Assembly (NCBI GenBank): GCA_964613425.1
Contig: CAZTHC010000065.1
Coordinates: 1-5,061, forward strand
Reading direction: 5' to 3'
DNA: 5,061 bases
Origin: CAZTHC01 sp964613425
Lineage (GTDB): Bacteria > Bacillota > Clostridia > TANB77 > CAG-508
In this document: in pieces, positions 1-5,061 of the stretch
Position numbering within the stretch: position 1 is the stretch's first letter
Layout: every line of letters begins with the position of its first letter
Notes under the pieces: generated by a model
Database searches by the model: none
Told to the model about the DNA's origin: nothing
Seen by the model: only the letters and a program-made list of their open reading frames with translations
Program-made: the position numbers and the translations under genes

Positions 1-947
1 TATGCTGCTGAATCTTGTGGTGCTGGGCTATCATCATCTTGTATAAAATCTCCTAAATGACTATCGTCCTCTTCTCCTATTGGAGTTTCTAATGAAACTG
101 GGTCTTGTGCTATTTTTTGAATTTCCATTACTTTTTCAACTGGTAGCTCCATTTCCTCTGCAATTTCTTCTGGTGAAGGTTCTCTACCTAATCTTTGTAA
201 TAAATGTCTTGAAGTACGGATTAATTTATTTATTGTTTCTACCATATGAACTGGTATTCTTATTGTTCTTGCTTGGTCTGCAATTGCTCTTGTAATTGCT
301 TGTCTTATCCACCAAGTTGCATAAGTACTGAATTTGTATCCTTTAGTATAATCAAATTTTTCTACAGCTTTAATAAGTCCCATATTTCCTTCTTGTATTA
401 AATCTAAAAATTGCATTCCTCTACCTACATATTTTTTTGCAATACTTACAACTAATCTTAAATTTGACTCAGCCAATTTTTGATTTGCTTCTTCATCTCC
501 GTCTAGCATTCTTTTAGCTAATTCCACTTCTTGCTCAAATGTTAATAATGGAATTTTTCCTATTTCTCTTAGATACATTCTAACTGGGTCATCTACATTG
601 GCTCCTTCAAAAGAAGAAAGATCTAAATCATCAACTTTTACATCTTCAACTTCTTCTAAATCTTCTAAGTCTGGTTCATCCAAATCATCTTTTAAAACGT
701 CTACACCAAATTCTTCAAAAGCATCAAAAACCTTATCAATTTGTTCTGGATTAACATCACCTAATTCACTTGCTAATTCTCCATAAGTAATTTGTCCTTT
801 TTCTTTTGCTTTTCTTAATATTTCATTTACTTTTTTGTTTGTATCTTCAATACTTTCAGGTGTTTCTTCTTTCTTAGTAGTTTTTTTTGATTTAACTTCT
901 TTTTTCATTTCTTCAATTTCTTCTACTTGTTTTTTAGTTCTTCCCAT
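1..947 (-). CDS. rpoD: RNA polymerase primary sigma factor RpoD (SigA), 3' end cut off by the window
   Basis: This is the housekeeping sigma-70 factor, which directs core RNA polymerase to -10/-35 promoters and melts DNA. The 315 complete codons visible read without a stop. Residues 1-30 are lysine-rich. Region 1.1 is at about 33-85, followed by a very acidic linker at about 87-113. Region 1.2 is at about 118-150 ([11 protein letters not shown]), and regions 2.1-2.4 are at about 156-230 with [24 protein letters not shown], the core-binding segment [18 protein letters not shown] and the -10-reading helix [18 protein letters not shown]. Region 3 is at about 232-300, with HMVETINKL and the sigma finger [19 protein letters not shown]. 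Region 4, which reads the -35 element, lies beyond the left edge. The ATG at 947 is chosen because an AGGAGG lies at 958-953. Presence of region 1.1 and an intact sigma finger marks a primary sigma rather than an alternative one. It follows dnaG after only 9 bases, so the two are surely co-transcribed. Confidence 0.97.
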   Translation of the reverse strand, partial: MGRTKKQVEEIEEMKKEVKSKKTTKKEETPESIEDTNKKVNEILRKAKEKGQITYGELASELGDVNPEQIDKVFDAFEEFGVDVLKDDLDEPDLEDLEEVEDVKVDDLDLSSFEGANVDDPVRMYLREIGKIPLLTFEQEVELAKRMLDGDEEANQKLAESNLRLVVSIAKKYVGRGMQFLDLIQEGNMGLIKAVEKFDYTKGYKFSTYATWWIRQAITRAIADQARTIRIPVHMVETINKLIRTSRHLLQRLGREPSPEEIAEEMELPVEKVMEIQKIAQDPVSLETPIGEEDDSHLGDFIQDDDSPAPQDSAA

Positions 948-952
948 TTTAA

Positions 953-959
953 CCTCCTA
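953..959 (-). promoter_or_regulatory. rpoD ribosome binding site overlapping the dnaG stop codon
   Basis: The minus strand reads TAGGAGGTTAAAATG. The TAG (959-957) is the dnaG stop, and the same bases form the AGGAGG Shine-Dalgarno of rpoD, five bases before its ATG at 947. Ribosomes finishing dnaG would therefore sit on the rpoD initiation site, an arrangement that suggests translational coupling. The coupling is inferred; the overlap is seen directly. Confidence 0.85.
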
Positions 960-2141
960 CTTAACCTGAGCTAATTCTATTACAATATTGCTTAATTGCT
1001 TATCTAAAGCTGCTATTTGTTCTTTAGTTAATTCATTATTTTTAAGCTGTTCTAAAATTTCATTCTTTTTTTGAATTAACTTTTCCTTTTTATATAAAAT
1101 AATTATATTATCCATTGTTTTTTCTGTATCTGTAATCTCATAATCTCCAAGCATAATTTCTGTTATATGATTAACTGTTTCTTCATTTTCTTTAAATAAA
1201 TCCAATATATTATTTATATTACTATTTCCAGAATTATATTCTTCATACAACCTTTTCAATATGGCTTTATTTTGTTCATATTTAAAATCATCGACTTCAA
1301 TATAATCCTTAATTTTATTATATAAATCCACTCCACCAGATATTAAAAGTGATAAAATCATATTTTCTCTTTTAATTATAGCTTCCGTAATTTGCTCATT
1401 TTTCTTTTCTATATTTGTTCTTGCATATGGTTTCTCAAGTATTTTAGAACCTTGATTATTTGAATAATTTAGTTTATTTGTTTCAGCATAAATAGCTTCT
1501 TTAGAAATATTATAATCTTTAGCAATCTTTTCTATATATATTTCTCTTTCAATTCTATTTTCTACTGAAGATAATACTTTAGAAATTTCATTTAGAAATT
1601 TAATTTTATCATTCGTATTATCTAAATTTAAAGAGCTTTTTAAAACTTTAACCTTAAATTCTACAAGTGAAATTGCTTCATCTACTAAATTATTAAATCT
1701 ACCACTTCCATACTTTATAACATACTCATCTGGGTCTTTTGCCCCATCCATTTGTAATACTCTAAGGTCACATCCCATATTCTTTAATATTTCCATACCC
1801 CTTATTGTAGCAGCTTGTCCCGCTCCATCTGAATCGTATGATATTATTACTTGTTCTGAATACTTCCTTAAAAGTTTTCCTTGTGCTTCTGTTAATGCAG
1901 TTCCAAGAGATGCAACAACATTTAATATTCCTCTTTGGTACAAAGAAATTGCATCCATATAGCCTTCAACTATAATTAACTTTTTATTATTTGAATTTTT
2001 AGCTACATTTAAACCATATAAGTTTCTACCTTTACTATATACAATATTTTCAGGTGAATTTATATATTTAGGTTTTGAATCATCTAACACTCTTCCCCCA
2101 AAAGCTATAAATTTATTTCTAACATCTTGTATTGGAAACAT
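957..2141 (-). CDS. dnaG: DNA primase DnaG, C-terminal part (catalytic Toprim and helicase-binding domains), downstream of a frameshift
   Basis: This 394-codon frame is the larger part of primase, which lays RNA primers on the lagging strand at the replication fork. It holds the rest of the catalytic core. The Toprim glutamate lies in VEGYMD (E59 of this fragment, about E260 of the rejoined protein). The metal-binding aspartates lie in SYDSDGAG (D103 and D105, about 304 and 306), and KDPDE follows at 135-139. These positions agree closely with the usual Toprim spacing in DnaG. From about residue 240 onward is a helical region expected to be the DnaB-helicase-binding domain. The first ATG (MFPIQD, at 2141) falls inside the conserved DRFRNRLMFPI motif, and the same frame extends upstream of it as GKFIDRFRNRL, so it is not a natural start. 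Only a weak AGG lies before it. It is best read as the continuation of the frame at 2158-2745, giving about 595 residues in total (a usual DnaG length). The stop overlaps the rpoD ribosome binding site. Confidence 0.93.
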   Translation of the reverse strand: MFPIQDVRNKFIAFGGRVLDDSKPKYINSPENIVYSKGRNLYGLNVAKNSNNKKLIIVEGYMDAISLYQRGILNVVASLGTALTEAQGKLLRKYSEQVIISYDSDGAGQAATIRGMEILKNMGCDLRVLQMDGAKDPDEYVIKYGSGRFNNLVDEAISLVEFKVKVLKSSLNLDNTNDKIKFLNEISKVLSSVENRIEREIYIEKIAKDYNISKEAIYAETNKLNYSNNQGSKILEKPYARTNIEKKNEQITEAIIKRENMILSLLISGGVDLYNKIKDYIEVDDFKYEQNKAILKRLYEEYNSGNSNINNILDLFKENEETVNHITEIMLGDYEITDTEKTMDNIIILYKKEKLIQKKNEILEQLKNNELTKEQIAALDKQLSNIVIELAQVK

Positions 2142-2157
2142 TAACCTGTTTCTGAAT

Positions 2158-2190
2158 CTATCTATAAATTTTCCGGTTATCTGTTTTATT
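2158..2190 (-). other. Frameshift junction in dnaG (one extra base, best placed at 2175-2176)
   Basis: On the minus strand the codons AAT AAA ACA GAT AAC are followed by CGGAAAATTTATAGATAG, which reads R K I Y R stop. If one C of the CC pair is dropped (plus-strand G at 2175 or 2176), the text becomes GGA AAA TTT ATA GAT AGA TTC and encodes GKFIDRFRNRLMFPI, the canonical DnaG motif, running unbroken to the normal stop. No other change is needed. I noticed no other CGG codon in this gene; arginine is nearly always AGA. The insertion could be an assembly or sequencing error, a real mutation, or much less likely a +1 recoding site. Exact placement within a few bases is an inference. Confidence 0.88.
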
Positions 2191-2745
2191 TACAAGACTT
2201 GAAGCTAAAATTTCTTCATCTGTGAAATTGTTTTGCTTTAAGTAAGTGTACAATTCGTTATAATTTCCAGAATAACCTATGTAAAATGCTTTCAATGTTC
2301 TATTATCTAATTTTCTTTTTTTTATATATTCTTGTGCAATTTTTGCTGTTGGTTTGTATAAATTTTCGTGATAAAAAATAGCTGCTTTTTCGTTAATTTC
2401 ATATACTTTTTTTCTTAGCAAATCTCTTTTATCAAAACCAGAATTATCTAATGTAGGTAATGTTATTCCTGCTCTTTCTGCAAGGTGCTCTATAGATTCT
2501 CTATAACTCAAATTTTCAATTTTACTTATAAAACTTATTGCATCTCCGCCAACTCCACATCCAAAGCAATGAAATATTTGCTTATCTGGAGAAACAGAAA
2601 AAGAAGGTGATTGTTCTTTATGGAATGGACACAATCCAAAAAAGTTTCTACCACTTCTTTTTAATACTACATATTGTGATATTATATCTACTATATCGCT
2701 ATTGCTTTTAATTTCATCTAATAATTCATTACTATAACGTACCAT
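2158..2745 (-). CDS. dnaG: DNA primase DnaG, N-terminal part (zinc-binding domain and start of the polymerase core), ends at a frameshift
   Basis: This 195-codon frame encodes the primase N-terminus. The CHC2 zinc-ribbon that recognises template DNA is intact: C39 and H42 in LCPFHKE, C60 and C63 in FHCFGCGVGGD. It is followed by the N-terminal subdomain of the RNA polymerase core from about residue 105. Reading breaks off after VNKTDN with RKIYR and a TAG, where relatives continue with a GKFIDRFRNR-type motif. That motif is present one frame over, so the gene carries a one-base insertion rather than a true end. I take the ATG at 2745 as the start, because AAAGGTG lies just upstream with about 6 bases of spacing. 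A GTG at 2754 would add three residues but lies within that ribosome binding site. The fragment alone lacks all Toprim residues and could not make primers. Its own -10/-35 promoter lies upstream at 2769-2797. Confidence 0.93.
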   Translation of the reverse strand: MVRYSNELLDEIKSNSDIVDIISQYVVLKRSGRNFFGLCPFHKEQSPSFSVSPDKQIFHCFGCGVGGDAISFISKIENLSYRESIEHLAERAGITLPTLDNSGFDKRDLLRKKVYEINEKAAIFYHENLYKPTAKIAQEYIKKRKLDNRTLKAFYIGYSGNYNELYTYLKQNNFTDEEILASSLVNKTDNRKIYR

Positions 2746-2768
2746 TTTTTGCACCTTTCTTTTACATA

Positions 2769-2797
2769 ATTATATTATTCGACGAAATAGTTTTAAA
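2769..2797 (-). promoter_or_regulatory. Predicted sigma-A promoter for dnaG-rpoD
   Basis: On the minus strand TTTAAA (2797-2792, 4 of 6 to TTGACA) is separated by 17 bases from a perfect TATAAT (2774-2769). Transcription would start at about 2762, giving a short leader before the primase ATG at 2745. The region is AT-rich, so chance matches are possible. However, the spacing is ideal, and a terminator-like hairpin separates this site from the upstream carD gene, so a promoter is needed here. Confidence 0.6.
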
Positions 2798-2869
2798 TCC
2801 TTCTTATATTATGTAATTTGATTTTTAATATTTTTTATATAATATCTATTATTTTATTCTTATAATATT

Positions 2870-2894
2870 GCGCGCAGACACAGGGTCTGCCCGC
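2870..2894. repeat. GC-rich hairpin, probable part of a dispersed intergenic repeat
   Basis: GCGCGCAGAC (2870-2879) and GTCTGCCCGC (2885-2894) can pair over 10 positions with one mismatch around the 5-base loop ACAGG. The stretch is far richer in G and C than its surroundings. No T-run follows on either strand, so it is not a standard intrinsic terminator. Read on the minus strand it is preceded by TTGTAGCGGGC, which resembles the TTGTAGGGGC that begins the palindrome at 4597. This suggests, but does not prove, a shared repeat family. Confidence 0.5.
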
Positions 2895-2900
2895 TACAAA

Positions 2901-2960
2901 TGTAATGGAAACAATACGCCAAATCTCGTCTGTGATAATATATTTTCAAGTTTCCTTACA
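2901..2960. repeat. 60-bp element bounded by 11-12 bp inverted repeats
   Basis: The ends are TGTAATGGAAAC (2901-2912) and GTTTCCTTACA (2950-2960), which pair over 11 bases with one bulged T and enclose 37 bases. It lies directly against the GC-rich hairpin at 2870-2894, and neither strand holds a convincing gene. It could be a small mobile-repeat remnant of MITE or palindromic-repeat type, or a structured RNA made from read-through of carD. No target-site duplication is obvious. The inner segment carries, on the minus strand at 2920-2911, the 10-mer GGCGTATTGT that also occurs at 4604-4613. Confidence 0.45.
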
Positions 2961-2965
2961 ATTTT

Positions 2966-2989
2966 AAAAGAGCGATTGCTCGCTCTTTT
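2966..2989 (-). terminator. Intrinsic terminator-like hairpin after the carD-family gene
   Basis: AAAAGAGCGA (2966-2975) and TCGCTCTTTT (2980-2989) form a perfect 10-bp stem with a 4-base loop, about 20 bases past the stop codon at 3009. On the minus strand the stem ends in TTTT, as expected for termination of the leftward carD transcript, although the T-run is short. The A/T symmetry means it could also stop plus-strand transcription. No plus-strand gene reads into it here. Confidence 0.8.
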
Positions 2990-3008
2990 GTATTTTATTT
3001 ATGCTTAT

Positions 3009-3566
3009 TTATGTTGTTTCTTCAAAAGGTATAAATTTCTTTACTGTAGTATCTACTGGAATTTCTACATTTTTACTATACTCTTCAAATGATGCTGTAA
3101 GTGTATTATTAACAAGTTCTTCTACATTTCCTGTAGCAAAATGTTCTGCTAATGTTAACTCACTAACTAATATTTGTTTTGCATTCAATAGCATTTTCTT
3201 TTCTCCTGTAGATAGGCCTTTTTCTTTTTGTTTAAAGCTCAAATTTCTAACTACATCTGCTATTTGATAAGCATCTCCGCTTTTCATTTTATCCATATTG
3301 TCTCTATATCTCTTATTCCAGTTCATAGACATTTCTGTGCTATCTTTCTCTAGTACACTAAATACTTTAACAGCTGTCTCTTTATCTATAATACTTCTTA
3401 CTCCAATTTCTTCTGCCTTTGTAGTTGGCACCATAACCTTTACTTCACCAGGCATTTTTATTATGTAGTAAGATTGCTTTTCTCCTAAAATATCTTTTTC
3501 CTCAATCGCGTCAATCGTACCTGCCCCATGCATTGGATAAACTATTTTATCGCCTACATTAAACAT
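3009..3566 (-). CDS. carD: CarD/CdnL-family RNA polymerase-binding transcription regulator
   Basis: Members of this family bind the RNA polymerase beta subunit and the upstream edge of the transcription bubble, stabilising open complexes at sigma-A promoters such as those for rRNA. The 185-residue protein has the N-terminal Tudor-like polymerase-interaction domain at about 1-60 (FNVGDKIVYPMHGAGTI, then YYIIKMPGEVKVMVPT). A helical C-terminal domain follows at about 65-160. W83 in MNWNKRYRDNMDKMKSGD corresponds to the conserved tryptophan that wedges into the bubble edge in mycobacterial CarD. The later segments VVRNLS, KGLSTGEKKML and AKQILVSELTLAE are typical of CdnL. A tail of about 25 residues after 160 looks less conserved. 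The ATG at 3566 has an AAAGGAG ribosome binding site at 3580-3574. A TRCF fragment is excluded by the short length and lack of helicase motifs. The gene has its own predicted promoter and terminator, so it may be transcribed alone or with dut. Confidence 0.93.
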   Translation of the reverse strand: MFNVGDKIVYPMHGAGTIDAIEEKDILGEKQSYYIIKMPGEVKVMVPTTKAEEIGVRSIIDKETAVKVFSVLEKDSTEMSMNWNKRYRDNMDKMKSGDAYQIADVVRNLSFKQKEKGLSTGEKKMLLNAKQILVSELTLAEHFATGNVEELVNNTLTASFEEYSKNVEIPVDTTVKKFIPFEETT

Positions 3567-3612
3567 ATAATCACTCCTTTACATAGTTCGTTCTCTTTTT
3601 CGGAACAACTTA

Positions 3613-3641
3613 ATTATACTACAAATTTTGGTAAAAGTAAA
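3613..3641 (-). promoter_or_regulatory. Predicted sigma-A promoter for the carD-family gene
   Basis: On the minus strand TTTACT (3641-3636, 4 of 6 to consensus) is followed after 17 bases by a perfect TATAAT (3618-3613). The start would fall near 3606, leaving a leader of about 40 bases. It lies in the gap after dut, where I see no terminator hairpin. The carD-family gene could therefore receive both its own transcripts and read-through from dut. Confidence 0.65.
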
Positions 3642-3671
3642 TGATATTATGGTAATTTATTTTTTATTTTT

Positions 3672-4136
3672 TTAATTTTTACTTGTAGAACCAAATCCAC
3701 TTAGTCTCTCGCCCTCTGCAGCATCATTATCCGTTGTAAAAAACTTTTGAAATATAGCTTGTCCTATACAATCTCCTTTTTTTATTTCTACATCTTCGTC
3801 TTTTATATTATAGAATGCAAACATAATGTGTCCATCATTATCTGGATTTCCATAATAATCTTTATCTATTACACCTATACTATTAGCTAATATTAAGCCT
3901 TTTTTACTTGGGTTTGAACTTCTATTTGCTAATATTAAAACTTCATCATCTTGCATATATGCTTTTATTCCTGTTTTTATTAATGTTGGTTTATTCCCTC
4001 TTACAAATGTTGGAATGATGCAATCTTCTGCAGCTTCCACATCATAACCAGCAGAGAATTTTGTTTTTCTAATTGGTAAATTTATATTTTTATCTTCAAA
4101 TCCTTTTGCAATTTCGAATCCACGTATTTTTTCCAT
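3672..4136 (-). CDS. dut: dUTP diphosphatase (trimeric dUTPase)
   Basis: It hydrolyses dUTP to dUMP and pyrophosphate, keeping uracil out of DNA and supplying dUMP for thymidylate synthesis. All five trimeric dUTPase motifs appear in order in 154 residues: motif 1 AGYDVEA (29-35), motif 2 RSSNPSKKGL (72-81), motif 3 NSIGVIDKDYYGN (85-97), motif 4 GDCIGQAIFQ (121-130) and motif 5 RLSGFGSTSKN (144-154). D91 is the expected water-activating aspartate and Y94 the uracil-contacting tyrosine. Motif 2 departs from the common RSGLA form, and motif 5 has S where a glycine is usual before GFGST. This fits a Gram-positive or phage-like subtype, and the key residues are kept. The start at 4136 has AGGAGG at 4149-4144 with 7 bases of spacing. 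dCTP deaminase is less likely because of the motif 3 and motif 5 forms. It is divergent from feoA. Confidence 0.93.
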   Translation of the reverse strand: MEKIRGFEIAKGFEDKNINLPIRKTKFSAGYDVEAAEDCIIPTFVRGNKPTLIKTGIKAYMQDDEVLILANRSSNPSKKGLILANSIGVIDKDYYGNPDNDGHIMFAFYNIKDEDVEIKKGDCIGQAIFQKFFTTDNDAAEGERLSGFGSTSKN

Positions 4137-4192
4137 ATTTATTCCTCCTCAAATTTTTCTTTATGCGCAGGTACATAACCTACCTCTACATT

Positions 4193-4221
4193 ATTTTAAT
4201 TGATAATTAAATTTTATGCAA
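4193..4221 (-). promoter_or_regulatory. Possible promoter for dut
   Basis: On the minus strand TTGCAT (4221-4216, 3 of 6 to TTGACA) lies 17 bases from TAAAAT (4198-4193, 5 of 6 to TATAAT). It would give a leader of about 50 bases before the dut ATG. The -35 match is weak and the DNA is very AT-rich, so this is tentative. Confidence 0.4.
4195..4211. promoter_or_regulatory. Candidate operator: 7-3-7 inverted repeat in the dut/feoA divergent region
   Basis: TTTAATT, GAT, AATTAAA is a perfect inverted repeat falling in the spacer of the possible dut promoter and about 90 bases before feoA. It contains TGATAAT (4201-4207), identical to one half of the Gram-positive Fur box, but the other half does not match. 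In such AT-rich DNA a repeat like this can arise by chance. Iron control of feoA is biologically expected, yet this site is only a weak candidate. Confidence 0.25.
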
Positions 4222-4259
4222 TGTTTTTTTGTTTTTTAAGTAACGAAATTTAATTTACC

Positions 4260-4269
4260 TGTATATATT
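4260..4269 (+). promoter_or_regulatory. Possible -10 region for feoAB
   Basis: TGTATATATT contains TATATT (4264-4269, 5 of 6 to TATAAT), with a TG just upstream. No good -35 hexamer is found at 16-18 bases upstream. A start near 4276 would leave about 27 bases before the feoA start, enough to include the GGAGG at 4291. This is a weak call. Confidence 0.3.
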
Positions 4270-4290
4270 GTAAATAAGAAAACAAAATGT

Positions 4291-4295
4291 GGAGG
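4291..4295 (+). promoter_or_regulatory. feoA ribosome binding site that fixes a TTG start
   Basis: GGAGG ends 7 bases before the TTG at 4303, an ideal spacing. The first in-frame ATG (4333) has no such site and would remove the first ten residues of the conserved fold, so TTG is the start. Confidence 0.8.
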
Positions 4296-4302
4296 TTTTA
4301 CA

Positions 4303-4530
4303 TTGAATACAATTTCATTAAATAAATTACCTATGAATTCAACTGCTACTGTAGAATACATTAATTGTAATAATGAGTTTAGACAAAGGATGCTTGATTT
4401 AGGTATTATAAAAGGAAGCAAAATTATTCCTGTTTTAAAAAGTCCCTCTGGTGACCCTATTGCATATGAAATAAGAGGAAGCATTATTGCTATTAGAAAA
4501 GAAGATGCTAATTTAATTAGCGTAGTTTAA
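4303..4530 (+). CDS. feoA: Ferrous iron transport protein FeoA
   Basis: FeoA is a small cytoplasmic SH3-like protein that works with the FeoB membrane transporter in Fe(II) uptake, probably by contacting FeoB. The 75 residues match the usual length and pattern: an N-terminal strand ending in ATVEYIN, the helix and turn FRQRMLDLGIIKGSKI, the strand IIPVLKSPSGDPIAYEIRGSIIAIRKEDANLI. RMLDLGIIKG followed by GDPIAYEIRG and IAIRKEDA is the FeoA signature. Translation begins at TTG, supported by the GGAGG upstream. feoB follows after 124 bases on the same strand, the normal Feo operon order. That gap is longer than usual because it holds a palindromic repeat. It is a stand-alone FeoA domain, not a fused regulator such as DtxR/MntR, because no helix-turn-helix is present. 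Confidence 0.92.
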   Translation: MNTISLNKLPMNSTATVEYINCNNEFRQRMLDLGIIKGSKIIPVLKSPSGDPIAYEIRGSIIAIRKEDANLISVV

Positions 4531-4596
4531 ATTTATATATTTTTTTGCAAAATGTCGTTGTTGATAGTATACAAAAAATATTAGTAAATAGTTAAA

Positions 4597-4621
4597 TTGT
4601 AGGGGCGTATTGTATACGCCC
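4597..4621. repeat. GC-rich palindrome between feoA and feoB
   Basis: After TTGTAGG, the stem GGGCGTAT (4603-4610) pairs perfectly with ATACGCCC (4614-4621) around a 3-base loop. It stands out from the AT-rich surroundings and is not followed by a T-run, so it is not a standard terminator. TTGTAGGGGCG with a closing CGCCC resembles short palindromic intergenic repeats that I recall as common in several bacterial genomes. Family membership must be checked in the whole genome. Within an feoAB transcript it could shape mRNA stability or the FeoA:FeoB ratio. Confidence 0.55.
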
Positions 4622-4654
4622 ATTCATTAAAATAATATTAATAGGAGGTTATAT

Positions 4655-5061
4655 ATGAGTATCACAGTTAACTCAAAAGATGAACCATTAATAAATGATA
4701 CTATAGAAGATTTAAAAAATAAATGTGATTTTACAATTGCAATTGGAGGTAATCCAAATGTTGGAAAAAGCACTATTTTCAACGCATTAACTGGTATGCA
4801 CCAGCATACTGGAAATTGGTCTGGCAAAACAGTTGCAAATGCCAGTGGAATTTGCAAATATAAAAGCAAAAACTTTCTACTAGTAGATATTCCAGGTACA
4901 TATTCAATTATTTCTAATTCTTGTGAAGAAGAAATTGCAAGAGACTACATATGTTTTGGCAATCCTAACTGTACTATTGTTGTTTTAGATGCTACAAGAT
5001 TAGAAAGAAACTTGAATTTAGCATTTCAAGTTTTAGAAATTACAAGCAATGTTGTTATTTG
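4655..5061 (+). CDS. feoB: Ferrous iron transporter FeoB, N-terminal G domain only (3' end beyond the window)
   Basis: FeoB is the inner-membrane Fe(II) permease with a cytoplasmic N-terminal GTPase-like domain. The 135 visible residues cover about 25 leading residues and then the G domain: G1 (P-loop) GNPNVGKS at 32-39, the switch region [15 protein letters not shown] at 51-65 carrying the expected G2 threonine, and G3 DIPGTYS at 78-84. [39 protein letters not shown] (in two blocks, 91-109 and 110-129) is characteristic of FeoB. G4, G5, the regulatory helical domain and all membrane segments lie past the right edge. NWSGKTV, in place of the NWPGVTV common in proteobacterial FeoB, fits a Firmicutes subtype. 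The ATG at 4655 has AGGAGG at 4643-4648 with 6 bases of spacing. It follows feoA in the same operon, with a palindromic repeat between. Confidence 0.95.
   Translation, partial: MSITVNSKDEPLINDTIEDLKNKCDFTIAIGGNPNVGKSTIFNALTGMHQHTGNWSGKTVANASGICKYKSKNFLLVDIPGTYSIISNSCEEEIARDYICFGNPNCTIVVLDATRLERNLNLAFQVLEITSNVVI

Noticed and set aside
80..295. Plus-strand open frame rich in Leu and Phe resembling a membrane peptide
   Set aside because: It lies fully antisense to conserved regions 2-3 of rpoD; the hydrophobic look is the mirror of sigma-factor codons, and no ribosome binding site is seen.
598..786. Plus-strand serine/lysine-rich open frame
   Set aside because: It is the reverse of the acidic N-terminal part of rpoD; the low-complexity composition is a product of GAA/GAT codons on the other strand.
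2141..2160. Natural split primase with an independent start at the ATG at 2141
   Set aside because: That ATG lies inside the conserved RNRLMFPI motif, the same frame continues upstream with conserved residues, and there is only a weak AGG before it.
2158..2180. Programmed -1 frameshift in dnaG
   Set aside because: The frame change needed is +1, and no X XXY YYZ slippery heptamer in the correct phase is present before the stop.
2868..3092. Plus-strand frame of 74 codons over the intergenic island
   Set aside because: It runs through the repeat structures and the terminator into the antisense of the carD-family gene, with no ribosome binding site or recognisable domain.
3001..3267. Plus-strand frame antisense to the carD-family gene
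   Set aside because: The minus-strand gene has clear family motifs and a good ribosome binding site; this is its shadow.
4153..4190. Possible riboswitch or leader hairpin before dut (AGGTA...TACCT)
   Set aside because: Only a 5-bp stem can be formed and no known riboswitch core is recognisable.
4236..4484. Minus-strand frame antisense to feoA
   Set aside because: FeoA on the plus strand is well supported; the antisense frame has no known pattern.
4627..4869. Minus-strand frame antisense to the feoB start
   Set aside because: It is the shadow of the FeoB G domain, whose motifs and ribosome binding site are clear.

Overview
The window is AT-rich (roughly 30% G+C by eye) with AGA, ATA and TTA codons dominating and strong AGGAGG-type ribosome binding sites. 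The gene set (a Gram-positive-type DnaG, a primary sigma factor with a lysine-rich and acidic N-terminus, a CarD/CdnL regulator, and a FeoA-FeoB pair with the [10 protein letters not shown] variant of the FeoB G domain) suggests a low-GC Firmicute, most likely a gut-type Clostridia member. The species cannot be read from the sequence.

Layout: four genes lie on the minus strand, read right to left: dut (dUTPase, 4136-3672), a CarD/CdnL-family RNA polymerase-binding regulator (3566-3009), dnaG (primase, 2745-957) and rpoD/sigA (primary sigma factor, from 947 and running off the left edge). Divergent from dut on the plus strand are feoA (4303-4530) and the start of feoB (from 4655, running off the right edge). 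Together dnaG and rpoD form the classic macromolecular-synthesis pair, linking replication priming and transcription initiation. They are so tight that the dnaG stop codon is part of the rpoD Shine-Dalgarno sequence. CarD, a partner of the sigma-A polymerase, and dUTPase, a nucleotide-pool sanitiser, sit just upstream. The Feo pair is a separate ferrous iron uptake operon.

The most notable sequence fact is that dnaG is split by a single-base frameshift near 2175-2176. Removing one base restores a normal primase of about 595 residues. DnaG is normally essential, so a sequencing or assembly error, or a recent mutation, is more likely than a stable pseudogene; a programmed +1 shift is a remote alternative.

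Between genes, 2746-3008 holds a dnaG promoter, a locally GC-richer, strongly structured island (2870-2960) that looks like a dispersed repeat, and a carD terminator. A second GC-rich palindrome with similar sequence words sits between feoA and feoB (4597-4621). I see no tRNA, rRNA, CRISPR array, transposase or phage gene. Nothing here amounts to a clearly new multi-gene system; the interest lies in the dnaG break and the two repeat-like palindromes.
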